Assembly (NCBI GenBank): GCA_020635275.1
Contig: JACKAA010000004.1
Location: forward strand, 548,079 to 612,078
DNA from: Ignavibacteriales bacterium
GTDB taxonomy: Bacteria; Bacteroidota; Ignavibacteria; Ignavibacteriales; Melioribacteraceae
DNA: 64,000 nucleotides
Direction: 5' to 3'
The notes below the pieces were generated by a model, which saw only the letters and a list, made by a program, of their open reading frames with translations, ran no database searches and was not told the DNA's origin. Every line of letters begins with the position of its first letter. Position 1 is the first letter of the stretch. Below are positions 34,028-42,122 of this stretch, in pieces. The position numbers and the translations under genes are program-made.

Positions 34028-34845
34028 TGTTTGAAATTTTCAAAATAGGATTTTTACCTTTTACATTTCTTGATTTAATAGATATTGTGTTAGTTTCTTT
34101 AATTTTTTACAAATTATATACAATAATTAAAGGAACAATTGCAGCTCAAATTTTCATTGGATTAGTAATAATTTTAGCTCTTTCATTAGTAGCTGAAGCT
34201 GCTAGTTTAAGAGCAGTTGGCTGGCTGCTTTTATTAATAAGAGAAACTTGGGTAATTGCATTTATTATTCTTTTTCAACCGGAAATTAGAAGACTGTTAG
34301 TAATTTTAGGTAAAAATCCACTCTTTAATGTTTTTGTTAAAAGTGATGAAAAATCTGTTGCTGATATTTTAACAGATGCCGCATTTGAGTTAGCTCAGCA
34401 TCAGCATGGCGCATTAATGGTATACTTAAAATCTACCGGACTAAGAAGTGTGATTGAAAGTGGTGAAGTATTAAATTCAAAACTGAGTAAAAATATGCTC
34501 AGGTCAATTTTTTTTCCAAGAAGTCCTTTGCATGACGGAGCAGTAATTATAAACAATAATAATATAGAAGCGGCACGTTGTACTTTGCCATTAACTGATA
34601 AAACTTCAATAGATGGCAGAGATTTGGGAATGCGACATAGAGCAGGAATTGGAATTACAGAAGTTGCAGATGTTATTAGTATAATTGTATCGGAAGAGAC
34701 CGGAAGCATTTCTATTGCAGAAAAAGGTAAACTTACCAGCGGATTATCCAAAGAAAATTTACGAAAACTACTTACAAAAAGTATTATCAGCTCAAAAGAC
34801 AAAGGAATAAAGAATTTTATTGACTTATTTAGAAAACAAAAATAA
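34027..34845 (+). CDS. cdaA: Diadenylate cyclase CdaA
   Basis: A 272-residue membrane enzyme making cyclic di-AMP from two ATP. Three N-terminal hydrophobic helices (about 14-32, 38-56 and 60-80) precede the DAC domain. The catalytic motifs are DGA (SPLHDGAVII) and RHR (LGMRHRAGIGITE), both intact. The family is widely conserved, and folP-cdaA adjacency is common in this group. Cyclic di-AMP usually controls potassium and osmotic balance. The C-terminus overlaps the following glycosyltransferase gene by 26 bases. Confidence 0.95.
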   Translation: MFEIFKIGFLPFTFLDLIDIVLVSLIFYKLYTIIKGTIAAQIFIGLVIILALSLVAEAASLRAVGWLLLLIRETWVIAFIILFQPEIRRLLVILGKNPLFNVFVKSDEKSVADILTDAAFELAQHQHGALMVYLKSTGLRSVIESGEVLNSKLSKNMLRSIFFPRSPLHDGAVIINNNNIEAARCTLPLTDKTSIDGRDLGMRHRAGIGITEVADVISIIVSEETGSISIAEKGKLTSGLSKENLRKLLTKSIISSKDKGIKNFIDLFRKQK

Positions 34846-35491
34846 AATATGTGCAGTCATTCCTTTTTTCAATGAAAGTTCGACTCTTAATAAAATTATT
34901 ATTGAAACCATTCCATTTGTTGATAAGCTTATACTTGTAAATGATGGCTCAAATGATAGTTGGGAAAATGAAATTCCACTAAGCGAAAAAATTATTCTTC
35001 TAAATCATTCCCATAATTTAGGAAAAGGTTCAACATTAAAATTAGGATTTGAACAGAGTATTAAGCTGAACTCAACTTATACAATTACCTTAGATGCAGA
35101 TTTGCAGCATGATCCCAAATTTATTCCAAGATTTATTGAAAAAATATCAGAATTTGATTGTGTTATCGGCAACAGAAAAAAAAGCAATAAAAGAATGCCG
35201 ATTCATAGAAAGATGAGTAATTATTTGACTTCAAAATTATTAAGCCTAAAAACCGGAATAAAAATTTTAGATAGCCAAAGTGGTTTTAGAATCTTTAAAA
35301 CGGAAATATTGAATAAAATATTGCCTGACTTTAGCGGATTTGAAGCTGAAAGTGAAATGATAGTTAAAATGGCAAAGAATAAAAATTCAATTGGATTTTT
35401 AGAAATACCGACTATTTACGGAGCTGATAACAGCAAGATGAAAGCAATACCTGCAATTACCGGATTTTTGAAAGTATTATTTAAAGTTTAG
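34820..35491 (+). CDS. Glycosyltransferase family 2 (DPM1-like)
   Basis: A 223-residue GT-A enzyme resembling dolichol/polyprenyl-phosphate sugar synthases. Seen: ICAVIPFFNESSTL, LILVNDGSND, NLGKGSTLKLGFEQS, TLDADLQHDPKFI (DxD metal site) and DCVIGNRKK. The proposed start is a TTG at 34820 inside the end of cdaA, because the ATG at 34849 is out of frame. No transmembrane helix at the end, so a soluble single-domain form. Substrate not predictable; polyprenyl-phosphate or a lipid is likely. Confidence 0.83.
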   Translation: MTYLENKNKICAVIPFFNESSTLNKIIIETIPFVDKLILVNDGSNDSWENEIPLSEKIILLNHSHNLGKGSTLKLGFEQSIKLNSTYTITLDADLQHDPKFIPRFIEKISEFDCVIGNRKKSNKRMPIHRKMSNYLTSKLLSLKTGIKILDSQSGFRIFKTEILNKILPDFSGFEAESEMIVKMAKNKNSIGFLEIPTIYGADNSKMKAIPAITGFLKVLFKV

Positions 35492-35591
35492 TTTTCATTA
35501 ATCCAATCAGTGTATTTTGTACGTAATAATCCGTTCATAATAAACTAAAATATTATTATATTTTTATTCTCAATAAAATTAAGGTGAAAAT

Positions 35592-36272
35592 ATGAAATTA
35601 CGTTATTTTTCACATTCAGCTTGCCAAATTACAACTAATTCAGGCAAAGTAATTTTAATTGATCCATTTTTAGATGATAATCCAACATCACCTGTAAAAT
35701 CGAATGAAATTAAAAGAGTAGATTACATTGTTCTAACTCATGCACACGGTGATCATATTGGAGATGCATTTAAAATTGCAGACAGAACTGAACCAATTTT
35801 TATATGTGTAAATGAACTTGCAAATTATTGCGCTTCAAATGGTTATACTGCACATAATATGCATATTGGAGGAGCATATAATTTTGATTTTGGAAAAATA
35901 AAATTTACAATTGCTCACCATGGTTCACAAACTCCGGATGGACAATATGCCGGAGAACCGGCTGGTGTTTTGTTAACAATTGAAGGTAAAATAATTTATC
36001 ACACTGGAGATACCGGTCTATTTTTAGATATGAAATTAATTGGAGAACTAAATAATATTGATTATATGCTTTTGCCGATAGGTGATAATTTTACAATGGG
36101 AATTGATGATGCAGTTAAAGCTGTAGAATTCGTAAATCCCAAAGTTGCAATTCCAATTCATTATAGTACTTGGCCTCCTATACAAGCTGATCCAAATGAA
36201 TTTAAGCAGAAAGTTGATAATATTGGAAAAGAATGTATTGTAATGGATTTTGGAGCAGAAATAGAAATTTAA
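35592..36272 (+). CDS. UPF0173 metal-dependent hydrolase
   Basis: A 226-residue metallo-beta-lactamase-fold protein of the UPF0173 family. Seen: IDPFLDDNPTSP, the metal motif THAHGDHIGDAF (H-x-H-x-D-H), AHHGSQTPDG, YHTGDTGLF and PIHYSTWPPI. Full length with AGGTGAAAAT upstream of the ATG. Substrate unknown for the family. Separated by 100 bases from the previous gene and 49 from parA. Confidence 0.93.
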   Translation: MKLRYFSHSACQITTNSGKVILIDPFLDDNPTSPVKSNEIKRVDYIVLTHAHGDHIGDAFKIADRTEPIFICVNELANYCASNGYTAHNMHIGGAYNFDFGKIKFTIAHHGSQTPDGQYAGEPAGVLLTIEGKIIYHTGDTGLFLDMKLIGELNNIDYMLLPIGDNFTMGIDDAVKAVEFVNPKVAIPIHYSTWPPIQADPNEFKQKVDNIGKECIVMDFGAEIEI

Positions 36273-36321
36273 TTTAATTCTTAATTTATTCAACAAATAT
36301 TTTGTAATATTTTAGGTAATT

Positions 36322-37086
36322 ATGGGAAACATTATTGCAATTGCCAATCAAAAAGGTGGAGTGGGTAAAACATCAACCGCAATAAATTTATCTGCGTCTA
36401 TTGCTGCAGCTGAATATAAAACCTTATTGATTGATATTGATCCACAAGCAAATTCTACTCATGGGCTTGGAATTTATGAAAGTGAAAAAACAGTTTATGA
36501 TGTGTTGATCAGTACTGAAAATATCTCTGATTGCATAATAAATACCTATATGCCAAATTTAGATATACTTCCATCAACTATTGATCTTGTTGGAGCTGAA
36601 GTTGAAGTTGTTTCATTTCCAAATAGAGAAAAATTATTAAAAGAAGCTTTAGAGGCAAATAAGGATGATTACGATTATATTATAATTGATTGTCCGCCTT
36701 CATTAAGCCTTTTAACCCTTAATGCTCTGACAGCTTCAGATTCAGTTATAATTCCTGTTCAATGCGAATATTTTGCTTTAGAGGGATTAGGCCAATTATT
36801 AAATACAATAAATATTGTTAGAAAACAATTAAATCCATCATTAGCAATTAATGGTGTATTATTAACCATGTACGATGCAAGACTTAATTTGTCAAATCAA
36901 GTAGTTGAAGAAGTTAAAAAATATTTTGGCGATAAAGTTTTTCACACAATTATCCATAGGAATGTAAGAATTTCTGAAGCTCCAAGTCATGCAAAGCCGG
37001 TAATTCTTTATGATGCGATTTCTACTGGAGCAAAAAATTATATATCACTTGCTTCTGAAGTTATTGGAAGAAGCAACCATAATTAA
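36322..37086 (+). CDS. parA: Chromosome-partitioning ATPase ParA (Soj)
   Basis: A 254-residue Walker-type ATPase for chromosome segregation, acting with ParB. Seen: the deviant Walker A IANQKGGVGKTSTAINL, LIDIDPQANSTHG (Walker A'), IIDCPPSLSLLTLNAL (Walker B) and the C-terminal HTIIHRNVRISEAPSHAKP typical of Soj proteins. No N-terminal DNA-binding domain, as expected for chromosomal ParA. Followed by parB after 14 bases. Confidence 0.97.
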   Translation: MGNIIAIANQKGGVGKTSTAINLSASIAAAEYKTLLIDIDPQANSTHGLGIYESEKTVYDVLISTENISDCIINTYMPNLDILPSTIDLVGAEVEVVSFPNREKLLKEALEANKDDYDYIIIDCPPSLSLLTLNALTASDSVIIPVQCEYFALEGLGQLLNTINIVRKQLNPSLAINGVLLTMYDARLNLSNQVVEEVKKYFGDKVFHTIIHRNVRISEAPSHAKPVILYDAISTGAKNYISLASEVIGRSNHN

Positions 37087-37100
37087 ATGAGATTTATTAT

Positions 37101-38042
37101 ATGACTAAAAATCGTCCTGGATTAGGTAGAGGACTAGAAGCTCTAATTAATCCAACAACAAAACAAGATCTAGATAAACCAATTGAGATTACTAATCCTA
37201 ATCTTAAAGTTGATGATGGCACATCGGAAGATATGCTATTTAAAATAGATGTAAATAATATTGTTCCAAATCCGTTTCAGCCAAGAGTTGAATTTGATCC
37301 CAAAAGTCTAGATGAATTAAAAAAATCAATTTTACAAAACGGATTAATTCAGCCAATAACCGTAAGAAGAGGGAAAAACGGGAATTATGAATTAATATCC
37401 GGTGAAAGAAGATTAAGAGCTTGTAAAGATATTGGTTACCAAACAATACCTGCATATATTATAAACGTTGAAACCAAAGAAGCAATGGTTGCTCTTGCTC
37501 TAATTGAAAATATTCAACGTGATAAATTAAATCCTATTGAAATTGCACAAGCTTATAAAAGATTAATTGAGGAATGTAATCTTTCTCAGGAGCAAGTTTC
37601 TGAAAGAGTTGGCAAAGACAGAACAACTATAACAAATTCTCTCAGACTTTTAAAATTACCAAACGAAATACAACAGAGTATTATTAAAGATGAAATATCT
37701 GCCGGTCATGCCCGCGCAATAATTAATATTTATGATGAAAATATTCAACTTCAGTTACTTAATAAAATTAGAAAAGATGGTTTATCAGTTAGAAAAGTAG
37801 AAAAATTAGTAAAACATATTATTGACGGCAAGAAAACGACCCATGTCGTGAAAATCCCTGGTCAAAGTCAAGATCTTATATCTCAAAGAGATATTGAAAA
37901 TAAGTTGAGAAATATTTTTGGAACCAAGGTTATTTGCAATCAGAGAAAAGATGGATCAGGACAAATTTCAATTGAATTTTATTCAAATGACGAATTGGAA
38001 AGACTTTTTGAATTATTTGATATTATTGAAAAAGCAAATTAA
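37101..38042 (+). CDS. parB: Chromosome-partitioning protein ParB (Spo0J)
   Basis: A 313-residue DNA-binding CTPase. The N-terminus has RPGLGRGLEALI, which contacts ParA. The CTP-binding ParB-N domain shows NPFQPRVEFD, GLIQPITVR, YELISGERRLRACKD and ALIENIQRDKLNPIE. A helix-turn-helix follows (LSQEQVSERVGKDRTTITNSLRLLKLP), and a C-terminal dimerisation domain. No perfect parS palindrome (TGTTTCACGTGAAACA) was spotted by eye in this window. Confidence 0.96.
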   Translation: MTKNRPGLGRGLEALINPTTKQDLDKPIEITNPNLKVDDGTSEDMLFKIDVNNIVPNPFQPRVEFDPKSLDELKKSILQNGLIQPITVRRGKNGNYELISGERRLRACKDIGYQTIPAYIINVETKEAMVALALIENIQRDKLNPIEIAQAYKRLIEECNLSQEQVSERVGKDRTTITNSLRLLKLPNEIQQSIIKDEISAGHARAIINIYDENIQLQLLNKIRKDGLSVRKVEKLVKHIIDGKKTTHVVKIPGQSQDLISQRDIENKLRNIFGTKVICNQRKDGSGQISIEFYSNDELERLFELFDIIEKAN

Positions 38043-38529
38043 AACTGTATTATTTATACTACTTATAACAAATTTAATAGCTTATTCTCAGCAAATTGAT
38101 ACTGTTTCTGCAAACCAATCATTAAGCGATTCCGGATTTGTTATGCAAAAATCACCAATGGGTGCCATGCTCCGTAGTGCAGTCTTACCGGGTTGGGGTC
38201 AATTTTATAATGAATCATATTGGAAAATACCTATAATTTGGGGTGTTTCAGCTTGGTTTATTTATGCTTGGATTGATAGAAATGATAATTATAAAATTTA
38301 CAAAGATTTATACAACGAAAGCTTATTAGAAACGTCAAATGGTAATAGCACTTACAAATTTTGGCGGGATAATTATAGAGACGATAGAGATTTATTTGCT
38401 GTCTATTTAGGATTAACATACTTCTTAAATTTAATAGACGCTTATGTTGATGCTCACTTATTTGATTTTGATGTTGGATTTAATAATTATACTCAGGAAC
38501 CTGAACTGAGAATAAAAATTGGATTATGA
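38026..38529 (+). CDS. DUF5683 domain secreted protein
   Basis: A protein of 167 residues from a TTG at 38026, which overlaps the end of parB by 17 bases. Longer in-frame starts would lie entirely within parB. The TTG gives a proper signal peptide (KKQIKTVLFILLITNLIAYSQ). The conserved DUF5683 core is AMLRSAVLPGWGQFYNESYWKIPIIWG, then NDNYKIYKDLYNES, RDDRDLFAVYLGLTYFLNLIDAYVDAHLFDFDV. In Bacteroidota and relatives this gene commonly follows parAB. Function unknown; likely periplasmic or membrane-associated. The start choice is uncertain. Confidence 0.85.
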   Translation: MKKQIKTVLFILLITNLIAYSQQIDTVSANQSLSDSGFVMQKSPMGAMLRSAVLPGWGQFYNESYWKIPIIWGVSAWFIYAWIDRNDNYKIYKDLYNESLLETSNGNSTYKFWRDNYRDDRDLFAVYLGLTYFLNLIDAYVDAHLFDFDVGFNNYTQEPELRIKIGL

Positions 38530-39233
38530 AAGAAAACGAATTAAATATTTGTTCGAATTGCGGGACTAATAATCCACTATATGAAAAAATCTGTTCTAAT
38601 TGTAAACATTATGTTAGGGCAGCAGTTGTTAACATAGATTTATGGAAGACCATTTGGGGATTATTTGAAAATCCAAAAGAAACATTAAAAAATATTATTT
38701 ATGCGGAACACAAAAACTTTATTGTTTTTATCTTAGCATTAGTATCTGTTAAAACTTTTATTACTGCCGCATCAGTTCAATCAGCATTTGGATTACTTAT
38801 TCCTCACACCAAATACTTCTTATACAATTTATTAATTTTATTAGCAATTTATACAGTATCCATACTTCTATATACCAAAATATTATCAATAATATTTAAT
38901 AGAATAACAAAAACAAGATTTAAGGATAATTTATCAATTATTTTGTATTCATTTATTCCAATAGTTCTTTCTTTAATAATTCTGGCTCCTGTTGAATATG
39001 GAATATTTGGTAAACATTGGTTTATTTCTAATCCATCACCTTTACTTATAAAACCAAATTTAGCTTATGTTTTGTTTGTCTTGGAATTTTTGATGTTATC
39101 TTGGAGTGTTTATTTACTTTATACTGCTTTTAAAATTCAATCAAAATCGATAATGTTAAGCTTTACTTTTCTTATTTTACTATGTCTAATAATTATTTCA
39201 CAAATAATATTTATACCATTTATATTACTTTAA
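38526..39233 (+). CDS. Zinc-ribbon plus Yip1-like membrane protein
   Basis: A 235-residue protein. The N-terminus has a zinc ribbon (CSNCG at 9-13 and CSNCK at 24-28). After a linker about five hydrophobic helices follow (near 68-88, 100-125, 140-160, 172-200 and 208-234), resembling Yip1-domain proteins. Likely an inner-membrane protein of unknown role. The ATG overlaps the previous stop by four bases (ATGA). Its stop overlaps the end of the convergent Ppx/GppA gene by nine bases. Confidence 0.8.
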   Translation: MKENELNICSNCGTNNPLYEKICSNCKHYVRAAVVNIDLWKTIWGLFENPKETLKNIIYAEHKNFIVFILALVSVKTFITAASVQSAFGLLIPHTKYFLYNLLILLAIYTVSILLYTKILSIIFNRITKTRFKDNLSIILYSFIPIVLSLIILAPVEYGIFGKHWFISNPSPLLIKPNLAYVLFVLEFLMLSWSVYLLYTAFKIQSKSIMLSFTFLILLCLIIISQIIFIPFILL

Positions 39234-40142
39234 TTCATTTATATAATTTATTATATTACCATATCTTAGACCTCTGCCACTAACATTAATTATAGGTGAA
39301 TTTGTCAATTCCATAATATTCATAAGAATTAATAATCCAGAAAACAAAACATCCTCTCTACCGTAAACTACTGGTCCAAATTTCTTCTTTATTTCACTTC
39401 CATTAAATTTTATCAGCATTTCTTTTAATGAAATAAGATCCTTTTTCTCCAATTGCGAACCTTCGACCTTTTCTTCAACATAATCTTTAAGATCCTGTTT
39501 GATGCATGATAGAGTAGTCGGAGTTCCTGCAACAGCTATTATGGGCAATTCCAATGGAATATGTTCTTTAATTTCAAAAAATAAATTATGTAAATAATCG
39601 TCAGTATTTTTCAAAGCTATGTGAGAATAAGGAAAATTATTTAAAAATTTTTCAGTTAAACTTACAACACCGGTTTGAAAACTTTTTTTAAATATTATTT
39701 CTTTTGAATTACCATAAATAATTTCTGTACTTCCACCGCCAATATCAATTACGACTTTTTCATTCAAATTAGGAATGCTAGACGATGCTCCCAAATAAGA
39801 TAATTTTGCTTCTTCGTTTCCACTAATTATTTGAACATCAAGCCCAATATCATTCTTAATATTTTTTATAATTTCTTGCGAATTAGCCGCAATTCTCATT
39901 GCATTAGTTGCCGTAACAATAATATTTTCACAATTATGTGCTATAATTTCTTTATTGTAACTTCTTAAAATATCGTACAAATTCTCAATTCTGTTTGTTT
40001 GGATATTTCCTCCAATGTGTAAATCTTTACCTAATCGAGGGCTTTCATATCTATTTATAATTGGAACAAGCTGAGATTTCTCAATTTTAGCAATAAGTAA
40101 AAGTACCGTATTTGAACCAATATCAATTGAAGCAATATTCAT
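39225..40142 (-). CDS. Ppx/GppA family exopolyphosphatase / pppGpp phosphatase
   Basis: A 305-residue protein of the ASKHA fold, Ppx/GppA N-terminal type without the HD domain of longer members. Seen: ASIDIGSNTVLLLIAKIE (phosphate 1), TATNAMRIAANSQEI, ISGNEEAKLSYLGA, VVIDIGGGSTEIIYGN (phosphate 2) and VAGTPTTLSCI. It hydrolyses polyphosphate or pppGpp; which one is not decidable. The only minus-strand gene here, placed between plus-strand units. Confidence 0.93.
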   Translation of the reverse strand: MNIASIDIGSNTVLLLIAKIEKSQLVPIINRYESPRLGKDLHIGGNIQTNRIENLYDILRSYNKEIIAHNCENIIVTATNAMRIAANSQEIIKNIKNDIGLDVQIISGNEEAKLSYLGASSSIPNLNEKVVIDIGGGSTEIIYGNSKEIIFKKSFQTGVVSLTEKFLNNFPYSHIALKNTDDYLHNLFFEIKEHIPLELPIIAVAGTPTTLSCIKQDLKDYVEEKVEGSQLEKKDLISLKEMLIKFNGSEIKKKFGPVVYGREDVLFSGLLILMNIMELTNSPIINVSGRGLRYGNIINYINELK

Positions 40143-40205
40143 TATATTCTCTGAAGTTTAAAAAAAAATGTTATTTTAGTAATTAAAATTTCATATACAA
40201 TTATA

Positions 40206-40478
40206 ATGAAAATTAAAGAAAAAGAATTTGAGACAATTTTGGATGACCTTAAGTCGATTGCAACTCAAATGGGTGCAAAAGTAAGATTTGAAAGGGGAGA
40301 TTTCAAAGGTGGATATTGCTTAGTAAAGGATAGTAAAATTATTGTAATTAATAGACTTTCAACTACGCAACGAAAAGTTATAACTTTAACTGCAGCTCTC
40401 AAGGAATTAGGAGTTGATGAAATTTATCTTCCTCCTAAATTGAGAGAAATTATTGAAGAAATGGACGAGACGAAATGA
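40206..40478 (+). CDS. Conserved hypothetical protein
   Basis: A 90-residue soluble protein of unknown function, similar in character to small proteins often found before aroQ in Bacteroidota-related genomes (recollection, not checked). It has a mixed alpha/beta pattern (MGAKVRFERGDFKGGYCLVKDSKIIVIN) and a helical C-terminus. Its stop overlaps the aroQ start by four bases, so translation is coupled, which supports it being real. Confidence 0.78.
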   Translation: MKIKEKEFETILDDLKSIATQMGAKVRFERGDFKGGYCLVKDSKIIVINRLSTTQRKVITLTAALKELGVDEIYLPPKLREIIEEMDETK

Positions 40479-40897
40479 AAATTCTAATTATTAATGGACC
40501 AAATTTAAATATGTTAGGGAAAAGAGATCCTGAGAAATATGGCAGTTTTAGTTTAGATGATCTTCAAAATAATATTTTAAGTGAATATCCGGAGCATGAG
40601 TTTGAGTTTTACCAAAGTAATATTGAAGGGGAGATTGTTTCAAAAATTCAGAATTCGCAAGATAATTTTGATGGATTAATAATTAACGCAGGCGGATACA
40701 CTCATACATCTATAGCAATTAAAGATGCTCTCGAAATAATTGAAATTCCAAAAATAGAAGTACACCTTTCTCATTTATCTAATAGAGAAGATTTCAGACA
40801 AGTTATGCTTACCACTAAAAGCGTAAATGGTTATATTTCCGGATTTAAAGAAAACGGTTATTTAGCAGCAATTTATTTATTACAAAAACTTCAGTAA
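40475..40897 (+). CDS. aroQ: 3-dehydroquinate dehydratase, type II
   Basis: A 140-residue enzyme of the shikimate pathway that dehydrates 3-dehydroquinate. Seen: IINGPNLNMLGKRDPEKYG (N-terminal signature with the flexible lid Arg and catalytic Tyr), INAGGYTHTSIAIKDAL and the C-terminal EVHLSHLSNREDFRQ with catalytic His. Length is typical. Overlaps the preceding gene by four bases. Confidence 0.96.
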   Translation: MKILIINGPNLNMLGKRDPEKYGSFSLDDLQNNILSEYPEHEFEFYQSNIEGEIVSKIQNSQDNFDGLIINAGGYTHTSIAIKDALEIIEIPKIEVHLSHLSNREDFRQVMLTTKSVNGYISGFKENGYLAAIYLLQKLQ

Positions 40898-41239
40898 AAG
40901 TCCTCAGTTAAACTTAACCTTACAAAACAAATACGTGCTCCGATAGGAATAGTCCTATTTTTAGATACAAATTACCCATATTCACAAATTTGAATAAATA
41001 TTCATGCAAAAAAAATATTGTATGCCAAATTTACATACTGATTTTTTTTGTCGATAATACAGAAAAATGAATAAATTTTTAACAAATAATTTTAGCATAA
41101 ATCAATTGCTTTATTATTTGTAGATAAGTTAAATTTATAAATAGATAGATTGTTTCAACTAAAAAATTAAATTATACTCTAAACTTGATATTTCAAAACA
41201 CTTTATATATTTTAGCTAAAGCATAAATGAAGGTATAAT
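40898..41239. other. Intergenic region between aroQ and MerR-type gene
   Basis: A 342-base stretch without a convincing gene. A hairpin ATAGGA(atag)TCCTAT at 40943-40958 runs into TTTT and may end the aroQ transcript. A second, GTATG(ccaaattta)CATAC at 41020-41038 followed three bases later by eight Ts (41042-41049), could also act as a weak terminator. The rest is AT-rich and should hold the promoter of the MerR-type gene. No RNA gene recognised. Confidence 0.5.
40943..40962 (+). terminator. Possible intrinsic terminator after aroQ
   Basis: Six-base-pair stem ATAGGA/TCCTAT with an ATAG loop followed by TTTT, 45 bases after the aroQ stop. Short and AT-containing, so low stability; called by eye only. 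Confidence 0.4.
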
Positions 41240-41626
41240 ATGAAAGATTTCGGATTAAAAAAGTTATATTATTCAATTTCTGAAGTAAGTAAACTGACCG
41301 ATCTAGAACAATATATATTAAGATATTGGGAAACTGAATTTGAGCAGTTAAAACCTTCTAAAAATCGTGCTGGCAACAGAATCTATACTAATAAAGATAT
41401 TAAAATGATTTTGTTGATTAAAAAATTGCTCCGTGAAGAAAAATATACAATTGAGGGAGCAAAAAAGATTTTAGGTGATCCAACAGAATTAAAAAACATT
41501 TCAGAAAATAATTCAAAAAATAACGGCAGCTCTAATCAAATAATTGAAACGCAAGAAAATCGTGATATTAAAAAAGATCTTGAAGAATTAAGAAATTTTT
41601 TAGTCGATTTACGTTCGAAGATATAA
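41240..41626 (+). CDS. MerR-type transcriptional regulator
   Basis: A 128-residue protein with an N-terminal winged helix-turn-helix of MerR type: YYSISEVSKLTDLEQYILRYWETEFEQLKPSKN then RIYTNKDIKMILLIKKLL. A short helical C-terminus follows (IKKDLEELRNFLVDLRSKI). There is no cysteine-rich or effector domain. These short MerR-like proteins occur in many Bacteroidota and delta-type bacteria as chromosomal regulators of unknown signal. SD AAGG upstream of the ATG. Confidence 0.88.
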   Translation: MKDFGLKKLYYSISEVSKLTDLEQYILRYWETEFEQLKPSKNRAGNRIYTNKDIKMILLIKKLLREEKYTIEGAKKILGDPTELKNISENNSKNNGSSNQIIETQENRDIKKDLEELRNFLVDLRSKI

Positions 41627-42122
41627 TTTTCCTAATTGAGCCGGACAAGCTCAAAATATGATTAGTTTTGTAAATTATTTGACTTGAGTTTAAGTTACAC
41701 CACACAAATTCATAAGAATCTAACTTATAATCCAAAAGTATATAATAAAGCTAGATCAAACAAAATCATACAATAAGTGTTTTTATTTAACATTGGGAGC
41801 AAGCATTAAGTAATAATTCTTCAAATAATTCTTCAAATGATTCTTCAAGATCTTATCTTCAATTATTTATTTCTTATAGAAATATTTTTCAAATCCGCTA
41901 AAGTATTAAATAATCATTATCATTACCTTTGGTTAAATATAAATGCAGTGATAATTCTTATTTATTGAAGACCCAATTGTTACTTTTATGATATTGTTTG
42001 TAAATTAGGTATTATTATTGTACCAAAAACATGGCAATATACTGACAGATTGAATTCAAATAGTTTTTTTCATTTGATAAAATTTAAGTTATAAGCAGTC
42101 ATTAATTTTATGGAGATTTTGC
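41627..42122. other. Long intergenic region with short repeats
   Basis: A 496-base AT-rich gap with no supported gene. It contains a hairpin TTGAGC(cggacaa)GCTCAA at 41636-41654, just after the MerR gene stop, without a clear T-tract. It also holds three tandem copies of a 12-base unit at 41813-41848. The last part likely holds the promoter of the DUF362 gene (SD GGAG at 42112-42115). Confidence 0.5.
41813..41848. repeat. Three tandem 12-base repeats
   Basis: The unit ATAATTCTTCAA occurs twice exactly and a third time as ATGATTCTTCAA, directly end to end in non-coding DNA. One frame would read Ser-Asn-rich, but it is closed by stop codons on both sides and has no start. Likely a simple slippage repeat. 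Confidence 0.8.

Noticed and set aside
34849..34851. ATG as the start of the GT2 gene
   Set aside because: It is out of frame with the glycosyltransferase, which reads K-I-C-A-V there; the in-frame TTG at 34820 fits better.
36000..38100. parS sites near parAB
   Set aside because: I looked for TGTTTCACGTGAAACA and close variants by eye and found none; a computed scan might still find a degenerate copy.
41813..41848. Short repeats considered as a CRISPR array
   Set aside because: Units are 12 bases, directly adjacent with no spacers, and no cas genes are near.
41788..41899. Ser/Asn-rich open frame over the 12-base repeats
   Set aside because: Bounded by stops, no start codon or SD, and its composition is just the repeat translated.
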